Of a stretch of DNA of 64,000 bases, positions 33,078 through 44,926 are shown piece by piece. The stretch covers positions 62,001-126,000 of the forward strand of contig JAACJO010000008.1 of assembly GCA_013368445.1 (NCBI GenBank), in the 5' to 3' direction. This stretch comes from Leucocoprinus leucothites. Lineage: Eukaryota; Basidiomycota; Agaricomycetes; Agaricales; Agaricaceae. The translations under genes were made by a program, and so were the position numbers. The notes beneath the pieces were generated by a model. It was not told the DNA's origin. It did not search any database and saw only the letters and a program-made list of their open reading frames with translations. Positions within the stretch are counted from its first letter, which is position 1, and each line of letters starts with the position of its first letter.

Positions 33078-35340
33078 AGACTATACACAATTAGTCCAGC
33101 AATATAGAAAAGACTCGATAGAGACTATTGAACGAGGTGTTATACACAGAGATCGGACTCAAGGGAAAAGAAAAGAGATGAAATAAGAGAGTAAAGTTCA
33201 CCTTCATTTGGTTCGGCGGGCACAGGAGCTTGAGGTGGCGGTGGACGCATGTCGTGGTTGGTAAAAGCAAAAGCAGTCGGATTCTTTTTCAAGAACTCAA
33301 CAAGGAACTCATCCTGAGGAAAGGCGCACTGTATCCATTGGGTGCGGAGAGGATAGAGGGGGCAGTAACACAGGATATGGTGTCGTGTTTCCAGGCAATG
33401 GCCACAACGACAAGACTTGGGCTCGAGGGGGAAGAACCTCTCGCGATAAGCTCCAATAGGAGCATGGTTGAGGATGGCGCGGGACATACGCGCACATAAT
33501 GATGGTGATTCATTGGCTAAGGGAAGCCATGTACCCCCCTTGACGTAAGTGGGGATGAGGAACTTGCGATTCTTTTTTGAAAGAAGGAACCCACTGCCAT
33601 GGTACCTCTTCTTCTAGAAAGTGGACTCCCAGGACTTCTGGCAGTCGTTGGTGATTTTGCGTCGCAAGAAGTCGAGAGTAGCGCCTAATCGAGGGGGGGC
33701 ATGTATGCGTGTGGAGGTGACGTCTTTGTGGACTTTAAGATGGGGTTTCCAGCGCCATTTGGAAGGGACGTCCCAGAAGTCAATAGAACGAGAGGGTTTA
33801 GCTGTGAGCCAGTCAGATAGGAGCCGGCAGACTTGAATGGAGTGGGATTGGCTCGAATGTATGGAGGGATCGACTGCCAGCTTGGCTGCTGGGAGACAGT
33901 CGGTGATAAGGATGATATGGTCGCATTGAAGGGAAATAGCCTTGGCGATGCCTATACGGATGGAGTAGAGTTCAGCATCAGTAGATGACGCCCGACCGCT
34001 AGCCTGTTTTGCATGGGACACTTGTCGTCCGCCGCGATATAAGTGTGCCGCCGAAACCGCCTGAAGGGAACCTATGAGTGGAACAGAAGCGTCAGTAACA
34101 ACCAAAATACAATTACGATCAGAAAAAGAAGAAGAAAAAGCTGAATCGAGAGATGATACATGTTTATACATTTCGTGTTTATCCGAGCAATTGCAGGGGT
34201 GAAAGTGAATAGAATCAGGAAAGATGTCTATAAGACGAGATCCAGGCTTTGATTCAGGAGCGAATGGAGAAAAGGAATCAGAAAGATGAGAAAGAGAACT
34301 ATCTACATTGATAAGAGGGCCTTTGACTTTAGCTTTTTTGGCCGGAGTGAGAAGGTGAAGTGATTGGGGATGAGGGGAGGAATTAAGAGAGAAACTATCT
34401 GATAAGAGAGATCGTAACGCATGATTAGAGGGTAAAGTAGAGACTCGATACGAAGAATGAATGGCTAATTTACGGAGATGGAGGTGAATCAGAATAAGTC
34501 CAGCAATGCTTTCGGTGCTGCCTGATGGGGAAGTACGGAAGGCGCCTGTAATCCAGAGAGCCGCACGTCTTTGCATAGATGATAAGGACTTTAAAAGCGC
34601 CTTATTACGAGCGCCTTCAAAGTACCAGAGTCGAAAAACCATACGTGGCCATGGGGACAACGCATGACCTATATAGCAGTCGTTTTTGTAGGGGGAGGAG
34701 GCCTTGGGTGGAATTGCCTAGCATATTCATAGCTTTCACTGTGGATAATGCTTTGGTGGAGTAATACCAGACGTGTTCTTGAAAAGATAGTCGCCGGTCA
34801 AAATAGAAACCCAAATACTGCCAGACACGTTTGGGATACAGTAGAGGGCCGCCGACGTCAGATAAATCAAGGGGGGGATTAGAATCATTATGTCGTCTGG
34901 AGAAGTGGAAGACCTCAGATTTATCATGTTCGACGATAAGCCCGAGATCAGTGCAAATGGAGTTAATGATGGAGTAGGCTGATTTGAGGGAAGAGATAGT
35001 GTCAGTGTAGTTCTTCGCCTGAGAGATACAAAGCCCATCATCAACAAATGATAAAAGAGATGAAGGGATAGACTGTAAACGAGCACATTGACTTGGCATC
35101 ATCATGTATGGAATGTCTAGTTGATTTTATAGAGAGCGCGGGCGAGTTAGAGCGATTGCGCTTGTAGACTGAGACACATGTTTCAGTGTCAACGATGTTG
35201 ATTGGGTCTGAGGATGGCGGAGGGGTACCCTTAAGGTCCACCCAGTACGATGGTGCAGTCATAGTGGTGTAATTCATAGTCAGTATGTATGTGGACACCA
35301 TCAAAGAAATCGATGATGGTGGTAAGAGGGAAAGGAGGAT
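33078..35340 (-). mobile_element. LINE-C copy 6, antisense, inside Copia RT
   Basis: Minus-strand order from 35340: 5' motif, 5'UTR, ORF1 start (ATG at 35262) for about 57 codons to 35091, an abrupt jump into the ORF2 RT at 35090, then RT palm, connection, RNase H, C-terminal finger and 3'UTR. The 3' end and poly(T) are missing at 33078. The 5' side abuts Copia RT with GGAGCTCCTGGACAT (35342-35356); the partner duplication is not to the left but at 53638-53652 in reverse orientation. Confidence 0.88.
33140..35090 (-). pseudogene. LINE-C ORF2 3' half, lightly decayed
   Basis: From 35090: RT from just before FVDDGLCISQAKNYTD (catalytic motif intact), YLGFYFDRR, a one-base T insertion near 34640 (GFQLWYF region), then a long open stretch 34660-33614. 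That stretch holds RNase H (VTDASVPLIGS, STDAELYS, ITDCLPAAKLAV, FWDVPSKWRWKPH). A TAG at 33616-33614 (from TGG) follows, then the finger CRCGHCLETRHHILCYC and C-terminus ESDLCV with stop at 33142-33140. The closest relative in the window is the 3' half of copy 9, sharing SSSFSDRNC. Confidence 0.87.
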
Positions 35341-35341
35341 T

Positions 35342-36713
35342 GGAGCTCCTGGACATAGTGGGACTGGGAAAGCGAAATAGTGTGGGCTTCAAGATCCTGC
35401 TTGACCTGGACAGAGAGGAGGAAGGTAGTGGCTCCCAAATCGTGTAATTTGAAGTGTTTCTGCAGCTCCAGCACTGTGGCATCCATAGCAGCATCATTCT
35501 TCGAAACAAGGGTGATATCATCAATGAAAACAGGCACTATGACCTTGACTTCACTCTTGGAGTAGATGTAGATGGAACTGTCACTCTGGAGTCGTTTAAA
35601 GCCCAGGGAATCAAGCACAGTGTGTAGCTTCTTGTTCCACTGCCTAGCTGACTGTTTGAGGCCATAGAGTGATTTGTGCAGCTTGCAAACAACGTTTGGG
35701 CCTCCCTGGTGATATCCTTTAGGCTGCCTCATGTAAATGTCCACAGATCGCATTTTGAAGCCTTCCTTGGCTGCCAAAGCTATAATAAGGTGCAGGGATG
35801 CAGAACGAAATGTAGGGGCAAAAACCTCGGTGTAGTCATAGCCAGGACGCTGGGAATAGCCCTTTGCAACAAGCCTAGAGCGATAGCGCTCAATAGACTG
35901 GTCTGGGTTGAGTTTCAACTTGAATACCCAGCTAGACTCAATGATTTTGGCCCCAGGAGGTAGCTCAATGAGCTCCCAGGTCCCATTTGCGATTAGAGTC
36001 GAAATTTCAGTGTTGCAGGCTTCTCTCCACTTGTCAGCATCCGGGGCCTTCATGGCAACCTTGTAGTTGCGAGGATCAGGCCCAGAAACACTTCCAGCAA
36101 ACTCTACAACCTCATAGTCAGCATCAACATAGTTTCCTCGCTCCTGGTCCTTTGGAGGGAAGAGCAGAGGTTTCCCCAGTAGCCAGTAGGCTGTCCTTGG
36201 TGCTGGAGGTCGTGTGGAGCGTCGCTGAGGCCGTGGGGGCTGTGCAAGTGGTGTAGGAACCTGAGGAGGCGTTCTGGGAGGTGCTGGACCAATAGGAGTG
36301 GCATAGGAGATGTCAGAATCATCAGAGTCTGATGGGGAGTCACCAGCTCGAAGAGGAACACTAGGACCAGCCTTGGGAGTCTCTGGAGCATCAGAGGGCT
36401 CTACAGATGGACTGGGAGGCAGGGATTGCTCCTCAGACTTGGGAGAGTGACTGGGAGACTCTGGGGGCTGCTGGGTCCGAGCTGGCACTCTAGGTGGCTC
36501 AGGAGCCTCAGATCGACGTTCTGGAGGCTGGTCAACATCACCCCCTTCATCTGAGAGCGGTGGAAAGCCAGAGGATGGAGAAAGTGGAGGAAAAGGTGGA
36601 GAAAAGCTACTTGAAGATTGAGGAGGTGCTGGAGGTCCAGGGGGCACAAAAGACGGCACATCGTCGCGTTTGGAGCCTGTGAGACATGGGAAGTACCTCT
36701 CATCAAAGTCAGC
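35342..36713 (-). pseudogene. Copia-D IN-RT linker and reverse transcriptase
   Basis: Open from 36659. Ser/Pro-rich linker, then RT: MKAPDADKWREACNTEI, SSWVFKLKLNPDQSIERYRSRLVAKGYSQRPGYDYTEVFAPTFR, SVDIYMRQPKGY, SLYGLKQSARQWNKKLH, and the catalytic FIDDITLVS. A 39-nt in-frame deletion removes residues between SVDI and IYMRQ, which are present in the copy at 19625-19680; it is bounded by short GATATC/GACATC-type repeats. The frame runs into LINE-C at 35340. The upstream stop TGA (36716-36714) separates it from integrase. Confidence 0.88.
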
Positions 36714-37462
36714 TCACTCAGAAATGCAAATTTGGCGAGTGGTGGGGTTGTAAAAGAGCCAGCCCTTGTAGCCAGTTGGATAACCAATAAAAACGCATTT
36801 TTCGACATGAGGCTGTAAGGAATTGCGCTTATCTCGCTGTATATGCACATAGGCAGTACATCCCCATACCCTGAGGTGGGAAACGTCTGGTTTGCGCTTG
36901 AAAAATGCCTGGAAGGGTGTAGTGTTGGGGAGAAGAGCTGTAGGAAGTCTATTCCACACATGGACCATAGAAGCAATACAGTGGCCCCAGAATGAGGGAG
37001 GGAGTCCAGACTCTGCTAACATGGCTGTAATGCATTCCCCCATAGTCCTGTTGGCTCTCTCAGCTAGGCCGTTCTGCTGGGGCCTGTTGCGAGTGGAATG
37101 ACGCCTCTCAATGCCACAGTCCTTGGTAAACTGCAAAAATGCATTGGACATGTATTCACCACCTTTATCATCCTGTAGAGTGTGAATTTTCGCTCCTAGC
37201 TGGTTCTCTGCCCAAGCCTTGTACTCCTTGAATGCTTCAAAGGCTTCTGACTTGGCCCTAAGCAGGTAGACAGCTCGAAAATGCGTAGAATCATCAATAA
37301 ATGTCATCCAGTACTTGTAGCCACTGTGGGTAGGCACTGGGAGCGGTCCATGGAGGTCTGAGTGCACCAACTCGAGTGGGGAATGATTGTGGTTGGCTGA
37401 GGGCAGGAAAGGAAGGGAGTGCATCTTTCCAGCAAGGCAGGGCTCACAAACTGCGTCAGGCT
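36714..37462 (-). pseudogene. Copia-D integrase
   Basis: Retroviral-type integrase joining cDNA to target DNA. The frame holds the Cys-Cys half of the HHCC domain (CEPCLAGKMHSLPF) and the catalytic residues: HSDLHGP (Asp), LQDDKGGEYMS (Asp), and RPQQNGLAERANRT (Glu). The C-terminal domain is VWGCTAYVHIQRDKR to FYNPTTRQICISE. Upstream, the His-His part, the protease (D-T/S-G) and their linker are absent: gag sequence joins directly near 37460. The stop TGA at 36716-36714 lies where Arg is expected. Confidence 0.88.
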
Positions 37463-38430
37463 GAGCTGAGGGGTGGGGAAGAGGCTGGGGAAGTGGGGGA
37501 AGCGATAGGAGTGGAGGGGGAGCTTGTACTTGCATTTCCAGCGAATTCTGTGACTCTGCTTGCTTCTCCGGATGCTGGAGGGGCAGGGGAGCTGTCAGAG
37601 TCCTCCTGGGCCTTGTTGGCACGGTTTCCACGTCGTTTGGACCGGGGGGGAGCGTTCTGAGTGTCCTCTTGAGCTTTGAGGCGATCCTTGTCCTTTCTCC
37701 AGCATTTGGCCTCTGTATGACCGGTTTTGTGACACCAGCCACATGGATCGGTCAATTTCGCCGTTTTGAGGCCTCTGGAGGCGGCAGAAAGTGCAGAGGA
37801 GGAAGAGGGAAGGTCTATGGCCCTCCTGCGACGTTGGGTGTCCTCAGTGACAAAGGCCTGATGCACAGCAGCCTTGTCAAGTTTGTCCTTGAGGAGGAGA
37901 GAGGAAATGAAAGAGGAGTACTCCTCAGTGGGCAGGGCTTGGATTAGAGCCATAGAAGCGAGCTCCTCATCCAGGCCTTTGAGGTCAAAGTCATCAGGGC
38001 AAAGATTTTGGATTTGCTTCATGCTCTCCTCCACCCTGTTGATGAGGGACTGCAGGGACTCGTCCTCAGCCTTCCTGATGTTGAAGAGGTCATCATAGGC
38101 ATTAAAACGAGTGCCAGGATGCCTCTGGAGGTGCACAGCTCGCAAATCTGTCCACATCTTGACAGGATCATCCCTATCAGTGAAGTGAACCCTCTGGTCT
38201 GGTTCCACCATGAGATATAGCCAGCCAGCAGCCTTGTCAGCCTTCGCATTCCAGGCCTCCCTAGAGTCAAAGGTGGCTTGGGTAGTGGGGGAAGGGATCT
38301 CAGGCTTTAGGAGTTCACCCTTGACCAGTCTCCACAGGCCAGAGGCCTGGAGCCATGCCTGCATCTCGCCTGCCCAGGTAGAGTAGTTGGTGGCATTGAG
38401 CTTGTCAAAGTTGGGGCCAGAGGAAGACAT
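37456..38430 (-). pseudogene. Copia-D gag with zinc knuckle, 3' side deleted
   Basis: Starts MSSSGPNFDKLNATNYSTWAG, typical of Copia Gag (capsid-like domain), with WLYLMVEPDQRVHF and LINRVEESMKQIQNL and one CCHC knuckle CGWCHKTGHTEAKC near residue 230. The basic region RSKRRGNRANK follows. There are about 324 open codons. The frame then ends at a deletion junction with integrase, so Gag-Pol continuity and protease are lost. No stop interrupts gag itself, and the ATG at 38430 follows a ~400-nt leader. Confidence 0.88.
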
Positions 38431-38834
38431 CTGGGCGGACTAGGAAGGTGAAATGCGGTGTAGGGCGATGAGGAAAGGGTTGGTGGTCATGTAACGAGGG
38501 GTATACGTGGCAAACGGTGGGATCGACGGACTGGCAAAGTTCGGAGCGGAACGGGGCAACAGTTGGTACAGGAGGAGCAGAGGAATATTAGGATTAGGAT
38601 AGAGTGATTAGGAATGGAAGTAGGATAGCGGAATGAGAAATGGCCGGAACGCAGTGAAACTTGGTGAAGTCGTGGAGACACGCGAGATCGACGGGTGTGC
38701 ACGGAGGCGACTGGAGCGACGCGAAAACAAAGGAGAAAACGCGAAAACGGCGGATAGGAGAAGAGGAAGACAGTTGAGGATGAAATGAGGCAAAAGTCGT
38801 TGTCTGAGGCTTCTAGAGGCCGGGGCCCATAAAC
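38431..38834 (-). promoter_or_regulatory. Copia-D leader (5' untranslated region)
   Basis: 404 nt between the 5' LTR and gag. Next to the LTR the minus strand reads GTTTATGGGCCCCGGCCTC, the expected place of the primer-binding site, and the same sequence follows the LTR at 1695. The remainder is pyrimidine-rich on the minus strand, with no convincing gene. Confidence 0.7.
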
Positions 38835-39136
38835 TGTTAGAAGGTGACACACAGGGGACGTGTGGGAGGTCCTAGAAACCAGAGAAATCGCCCAGGGAGC
38901 TCACAACTCACACAGGAATCTGTGGACAACTGTAAATGACTATATTAACAAGATAGAGACTTGTACTCACCTGTGGACAACTGTAAATGACTGAGAGTCA
39001 AGAAAGCGTCCACAGGAGAGTTGAACATCCAGTCAGGTGATCTACAACTGACTAAGCAACCTCTGCATCAACTCTAACTTCACACATCAACAAATCAATC
39101 ACAAATACTTGTAGACTGTCCAGAGCACATCTGACA
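38835..39136 (-). repeat. Copia-D 5' LTR (302 bp)
   Basis: On the minus strand TGTCAGATGTGC... to ...CCTTCTAACA. The outer edge carries GAGAC (39137-39141), complementary to GTCTC next to the LTR at 54795. It shares the diagnostic CTGACTGGATG with the LTR at 54494 and differs from it at about four positions. Confidence 0.95.
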
Positions 39137-39831
39137 GAGACGCTATTCCTATTGAGCCCCGTCTCCCACAATCCAAATCCTTCCTCAAAATTGTCGGCAT
39201 TCCCTATTGGGTAGCCAATTCATCCAACCCTCTCTCCCCCGCTTTCATTGAGCAGGCCCTTGGCCAATCGTCACTCTTTGAAAATGTTATCCTTGCTGCT
39301 CATCCTTGCATCATGAAAGCTTCCCCTAAGTCAGACACAGCTGTTGTGAGGTTTGACATCTGGGACTCCCAAAACAGTACCAAGGCCAAGACATTGGTCA
39401 ACCAAACTATTAACTTTGGTTGTCATATCAGCACCATCCGTGCAACCAGTATGCATCTGGGTGTGGCACAGTGTAGGAATTGCTGGCAGTGGGGTCACCC
39501 CACTCATGCGTGCCATGCCCTTGGTGTGCGTTGTCAAATCTGTGGTGGCCCTCATCGTGTTGAGAACCACCAATCCATGGCCTGGTGTTGCAAGGCCAAT
39601 CCTAAATCAAATCCCCCTCACGACACCACTCCTGATGGCATCCCATGTCCTCACCTCGAGAACTTCAAGTGCCTTAATTGCAAAGGTGATCATCATGCTA
39701 GCGACACCAAATGTCCATTTTGGAGAAACAGGTTCGACTGGACCTGGCACTCTAACAAAGCTGCTGAATCATGCACTGCACATGCTGTCCGTGCTAATTC
39801 CAATTGCTCCAGTGGTGGAGTTGCAGTTTAA
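39137..39831 (+). pseudogene. LINE-C ORF1, C-terminal third
   Basis: Encodes the end of the conserved domain (SFLKIVGIPYWVANSSNPLSP, AVVRFDIWDSQN) and three knuckles: CRNCWQWGH-x4-C, CQICGGPH-x4-H, CLNCKGDHHASDTKC followed by PFW. It ends GGVAV with TAA at 39829-39831. No internal stop is seen here; the 5' part is displaced by Copia. Confidence 0.87.
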
Positions 39832-40180
39832 ATATGTCTGGTAAGAACAATCCTATTTCTTCTGTTTGTATCTATTCGCAAAACGTGGGACGATCTTATG
39901 CCCTTGTTGATACCATTCTTGAGTCCAAGAAGCTGGACTTCAACATCTTTTTTCTACAGGAACCTCCTTGGAATCATATCAGAAAAGCACCCTCTACGAC
40001 TAACCCTGAAGGGGATGATGTTATAGGTGCTCCTATTCACCCTGAGTGGCTGTGTATAGTTCACCCTACTAAGCCAAACAACCTACGACCCCATACTCTG
40101 ACCTATGTTCATAGACGATTACTTCGCATGAGACCCATCCTTTGACAAGAGTGGGTTAACCATTGTGACATACAAATCTT

Positions 40181-40509
40181 AAAAGAATCTGGCCGCTTTT
40201 GCTTTTACCAACCACAACACGTGTCCACTGCTGCCTCAAGCTCCTGTGCCTGCTGAACCAAATGAAGGTGAACTTTACTCTCTTATTTCATCTCTTTTCT
40301 TTTCCCTTGAGTCCGATCTCTGTGTATAACACCTCGTTCAATAGTCTCTATCGAGTCTTTTCTATATTGCTGGACTAATTGTGTATAGTCTCTGTCTTAA
40401 GTGGTCTTCGACTGCTTCGTGTACCCCAGCTTGCTGTAGTGTACTGTCTGTTTGTAATATTTAGTTGAAAGCGGACTGTGATCGAGCACCGCTATATAAA
40501 TTCATTGAT

Positions 40510-40540
<31 letters not shown>
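40181..40540 (+). mobile_element. LINE-C 3' fragment (360 bp), nested
   Basis: The last ~35 codons of ORF2, 3'UTR, 3' terminus with an eight-T run before poly(A), flanked by the 14-bp duplication GACATACAAATCTT (40167-40180 and 40541-40554). A clean, strongly 5'-truncated insertion into LINE-C copy 7. Confidence 0.94.
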
Positions 40541-42643
40541 GACATACAAATCTTGGGATTATTCAACCAGGGTAACTATATCCATCTGTTGAACATATAT
40601 TCTGACTCCTCTTCATCGGTGATCAACTTTCTTTCAACGAACTTCATTGACATCCCTAATATTGTATATATGGGTGGCGACTTTAATTGTCGCTCTCCAG
40701 AGTGGGACCCCTCAGTCTCCCATACTCCTCAGTCTGCCATAACTCTAACGGAGCTAGTGGACTGCTTCAATCTCACAAGATCTCCAGCGACCAATTTCTC
40801 TCTAACCCATTTTTCTCCCATAAGAGATCATGACAATTCGGTTATTGATTTAATGTTCTGTGCCAATGACTCTACTCCACATATCATTGACGTTAATTCG
40901 AGACTACCCTCGGATCATGCACCTTTGATTATTGATCTTCCAATTTGCCCGGATTATATTAATTATAAAAAATGTGTACTACCAAAAGATAGCGATGAAG
41001 AGACTGCTTTCATTTCACAGGTCTCAGAGCATCCAATGGCTCTTGATTGTTCGAACATTCATTCTACTGTTTGTCTGGACAATATCTCTGACTCTATTTC
41101 TCGAATACTCTCTGAATGTGGAATATGAACTCTAAAACTGTATGGATTACTAACAGATCGAAGGAATGGTAGTCCCCCCACTGCTCTGAGACTCTTCTCA
41201 TTTACAAAAGAACAAAGGATTGAAAAGACTGGCGGGTGTTTAGAGTGGCTACTTGAGCCACTAAACGTTCTTTCTTTGATGAGCACATTCATGAGATTAC
41301 ATCAACCAACAAACAATCTTGGGATCTTATGGAATGGGTCAAACAATGCAAACTCCCTGCCATCAAGGGCATTCGTTATCAAGGTTGACCATGCAATGAT
41401 CTTCCAGACTTGTGGAATGCACTCCATTCATCATATAATTCAGCATCCAGTCGACCGGTAAGCCCTAACATTTTAAATGAAATGAAATCCCTCCCTCCCC
41501 ACTCCTGGGCCAACTTTTCTGCCCTTGAACTCACTGAATCCCTCTCTTCATGTACTAATTCCTCAGCACCCAGGCCCAATCACATCTCCTGGAGACATTT
41601 GGAATCTATTGTTGCTCACAATGACTGCCTCAAGAACATTTTACTCATTGCTAATGCGTGCGTACGTCTCTCTCATTGGCCGAGTCACTTCAAGAACTCG
41701 GTCTCTATCATCATACCTAAGCCGAATAAACCGGCCTATGACACCCCAAAAGCATTTCATCCTATTGTCCTACTAAACACTCTAGAAAAACTAATTGAGA
41801 AGATGATTGTGTGACGCATGCAGTATGAAGCAGTATCTCTAGAAGTTCTTCACCCCAATCAAATGGGTGGAGTGATCCAACATTCTACCAAGGATGCAGA
41901 AGTATTCCTTACCCACATTATTCAGGCTGGATGGGCCAAAGGTATGATCACCAGTATTTGTGCTTTCGATATTGCCCAGTTCTTCCCCTCTTTGAACCAC
42001 AAAATTCTCACTAACATCCTATGATGCCAGGGGTTCCCCCCAGAACTCATGAACTTCTTTTCACATTACCTTATAGGTCGTTCCTATCCAATGCCCATAA
42101 CGTGGATGTTGGTGTAGGGCAAGACTCCGCTTTATCCCCCATACTATCCGTGCTCTATTTAGCACCTCTCATGTTCATGTTTGATCAATGTGCTCACCTA
42201 CAGTCTATCCCCACTTCCCTTCTATCCTTTGTCGATGATGGGCTTTGTGTATCTCAAGCAAAGAACTACACTGACACTATTTTTTCCCTCAAATTAGCCT
42301 ATTCCATCATCAACTCCATATGCACTGATCTCGGGCTTGTCGTCAAACATGACAAATCTGAGATCTTTCACTTCTCCCGACGTCATAATGATTCTAATCC
42401 TTCCCTTGACCTATCCAACATCAGTGGCCCTCTCCTGCATCCTAAATGCATCTGGCACTACCTTGGTTTTTACTTTGATCGCTGACTCTCATTTCAAGAA
42501 CACGTCCAATACTATTCTACCAAAGCATTGTCCACAGTGAAAGCCATGGGTATGCTAGGTAATTCCACCCGAGGCCTTCTCCCTCTCCAGAAATGCCTTC
42601 TCTATAGGTCATGCATTGTCCCTGTGGCAACATATTGCTTCCA

Positions 42644-44926
42644 CGTACCCTCCTTGACCTCTTACCACCACCATCGAAAGTTGGTGTTTGATTAGACGTC
42701 TAGTTACACATCATATTCTACCTATTCTACATGGGTAAACAAAAGTCTAAAGCCAACCGGCCACCGCCTCGCTCCACTGAGTCCGTCAACGCCTCCGACG
42801 ATGAGCTCAACATCGCCGAGATGTCCAAGGACGAACATCTCGACCCATACGACGACCCGCACAACGTCCACGGCTTCTCTGGACCTCGGTCCATTCCCCC
42901 TGAGGCTGACCTTGAGTTGCCTCCTCGCCCGGTGCCTGGTGATGTTTCGTCCCTCATGCCCACTACTCAACCTCTGGTGGCTTTGAGCCCCGCAGGCCCC
43001 TCCACTGCTGCCCCCAGCGGCTCTATCGCACCCCGGGCTGGCCCCTCTGCTCCCTCTTCTGTTGGACCTGACTTGGAGGAGGAGGCTACGGCCGCCTATG
43101 AAGGCCTTCATCGATTCGGGAGATGGTTCTCGAATCTTGATCCTGCCTCTGTCATGACAGACACAGCCTGCCACTCATTTGCTCTCTACCTTGTCGGGAG
43201 CCTATGGGAATTCAGGAGGAGAGGCTGGGATGATACCCAACTCTTCTCGGTTCTACAGAAGCAGGGGTGGCCCACGGTTGACTCCTTCCTTCGCTCTGGG
43301 GGCTTTTTGACCGGCCCTAATTAACCACACGGCGACCACGAGTCATCCCACGGATCTGCTGACAAAGCAGGTCCACGTGACATTAGTATGGGTGACCCTG
43401 AAGCGCCCAGACAACCACCCCCAGATCGTTGGCCTGCCCCGGCCCATCCCACCTTACCGCCCAAGCAAGTGCCTGCTAAAGCGCGTGCTAGTGGCCCCCC
43501 CCAAGCTAGGGTTAGGTCTGATGGCCAAGCTCAGCGAGCGCCCACCAGAGCGCCCCCTCCTCCCACCTCGGTCAAGAAGTCCTTCGCCGAGGCGGCCCGC
43601 CCCGCCAGGGTTGCGTCACTCATTAAGTTGGCACAATCCCACCCCGATCTCGACCCTGATCGCATCACCGCCATGCATCAGGCCACCCAAGCTGCCGCTC
43701 CCGCCACTCGGAAGCCACGCATGACGACCGCAGGCCCTACCCGCCGCCAACTTTTCCTCAACTTCGTCGGCAGTGCCGATGAAGTCACCTATCTCCATCA
43801 CAAGGCCATGCGCCTTCTCAATGACTCCCTCTCCCATGCCAAGTCGATCTTGCGTGTGGAGAACATCACCAAGGCGTACAGCACGATCATGCTGCACACC
43901 TCCTCCATTCCCTCTGATGCCGACTGTGACGTCATTGAGTCCTCCATCCCCTCCGTCTTCACCGCCCCCTTTGCGATCAAGACGCGCCGCCCCAGGTCGA
44001 GGTCCTACCTCAAGGTCCTCGATGTCCCCTACTTCATGAACGGTGTTTGCATCACACTGAATCACGTGACCGACCGCATGCGACTGTCCACCTTCAAGGA
44101 CATTTTCGCAGATGTTTCCTCCGTGCGCATTATGCGCAACTCCACCAGAGCCAACACCGCCACCATCTGGTTCGACCTCTGGGACTCTTAATCAGGAGCG
44201 AGCGCCAAGAAGCTCCTGGGCAAGTACCTCCACTTCGAGGGTGTTCAGTCCATGATCTGGGCTGCGCGCGCTCATCCAGGCAGTCCTCAGTGTCAGCGTT
44301 GCTGGCGCTGGGGTCACTCTACCTCATCGTGCTGCGCCCGTGCGTTACGATGCGCCGCCTGCGGTGGTCCTCATCACACTGAGAACCACCGCTCCCACTC
44401 GAGCTGTTGTAAGGGGAGTCCGAAGGCCAATCTCCCTATCCTGCCCACTGCTGCCGAGGATCCCTGTCCTCACATCAAGTGCGTCAACTGCGCCAAGTCA
44501 CATGCAGCTGACAATCGCAAATGCCCATTCTGGTGACACTGGTTTGACCGGCTTTGGCTTGAAAACCATCACCGCGATGCCGCTCAGTCGCGTCTGTAGG
44601 GTTCTCTTCCCTGCAGGTCGCATTGTCCGCCCCCGTGCTGTGCGTGGTGGGTCATTGAGATCCATGCCGTGTATTTCCATCCGCCGGTAAATCAGAACAG
44701 CCTGACTTGTATTGTAGTATGCTTTCATTTCGAACTATGTACCACTGCGTGAAGATATCGTTTGTACTAAGCAGACTTTGGACTCGTATATGTATTCCTA
44801 GCTATGTAGATGTGTAGTTGGTAGCAGTACTTTCTGCATGTTGTAGTAGTTGGGCGCGGACTGCTATCGCGCACCGCGTTATAAATTTGCAACCCCTCCG
44901 GGGTCGCGTTGATAAAAAAAAAAAAA
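42644..44926 (+). mobile_element. LINE-A copy 4 (ORF1-only), nested in LINE-C
   Basis: A full-length 2.28-kb LINE-A flanked by a perfect 15-bp duplication AACATATTGCTTCCA (42629-42643 and 44927-44941). A few extra bases (CGT) precede the 5' motif, as is common at target-primed 5' junctions. Its 3' terminus shows the clearest similarity to LINE-C: GCGGACTGCTATCGCGCACC followed by GCGTTATAAATT, the hairpin and TTGAT-A(n). Insertion into the LINE-C RT proves that an ORF1-only element moves independently. Confidence 0.94.
42731..44599 (+). pseudogene. LINE-A ORF1 protein gene with three nonsense codons
   Basis: Exactly 1869 nt from ATG to TAG, no indel. Nonsense codons: TAA at 43322-43324, TAA at 44189-44191, and TGA at 44534-44536 where copies 1-3 have CAA. 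The domain plan is that of LINE-A copy 1: MGKQKSKANR start, variable domain YEGLHRFGRWFSNLDP, conserved domain NTATIWFDLWDS, knuckles CQRCWRWGH-x4-C, CAACGGPH, CAKSH-x6-CPFW. All damage is by point mutation. Confidence 0.9.

Larger units (their letters stand above)
35342..39136 (-). mobile_element. Copia-D element, 5' half (5' LTR to RT)
   Basis: Minus-strand order: 5' LTR (39136-38835), a ~400-nt leader, gag, integrase, RT up to 35342. The missing RNase H and 3' LTR occur at 53638-54795 on the opposite strand. Both breaks share ATGTCCAGGAGCTCC, and both outer LTR edges carry the 5-bp site GAGAC/GTCTC. The two LTRs are the most similar pair in the window (about four differences by eye). I infer one element split by an inversion. 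Confidence 0.9.

Noticed and set aside
42647..42735. HDV-like or hammerhead ribozyme at the LINE 5' end
   Set aside because: Only a short CACCA/TGGTG hairpin could be folded by hand; no nested pseudoknot or hammerhead core was found. It remains a search to run, not a call.
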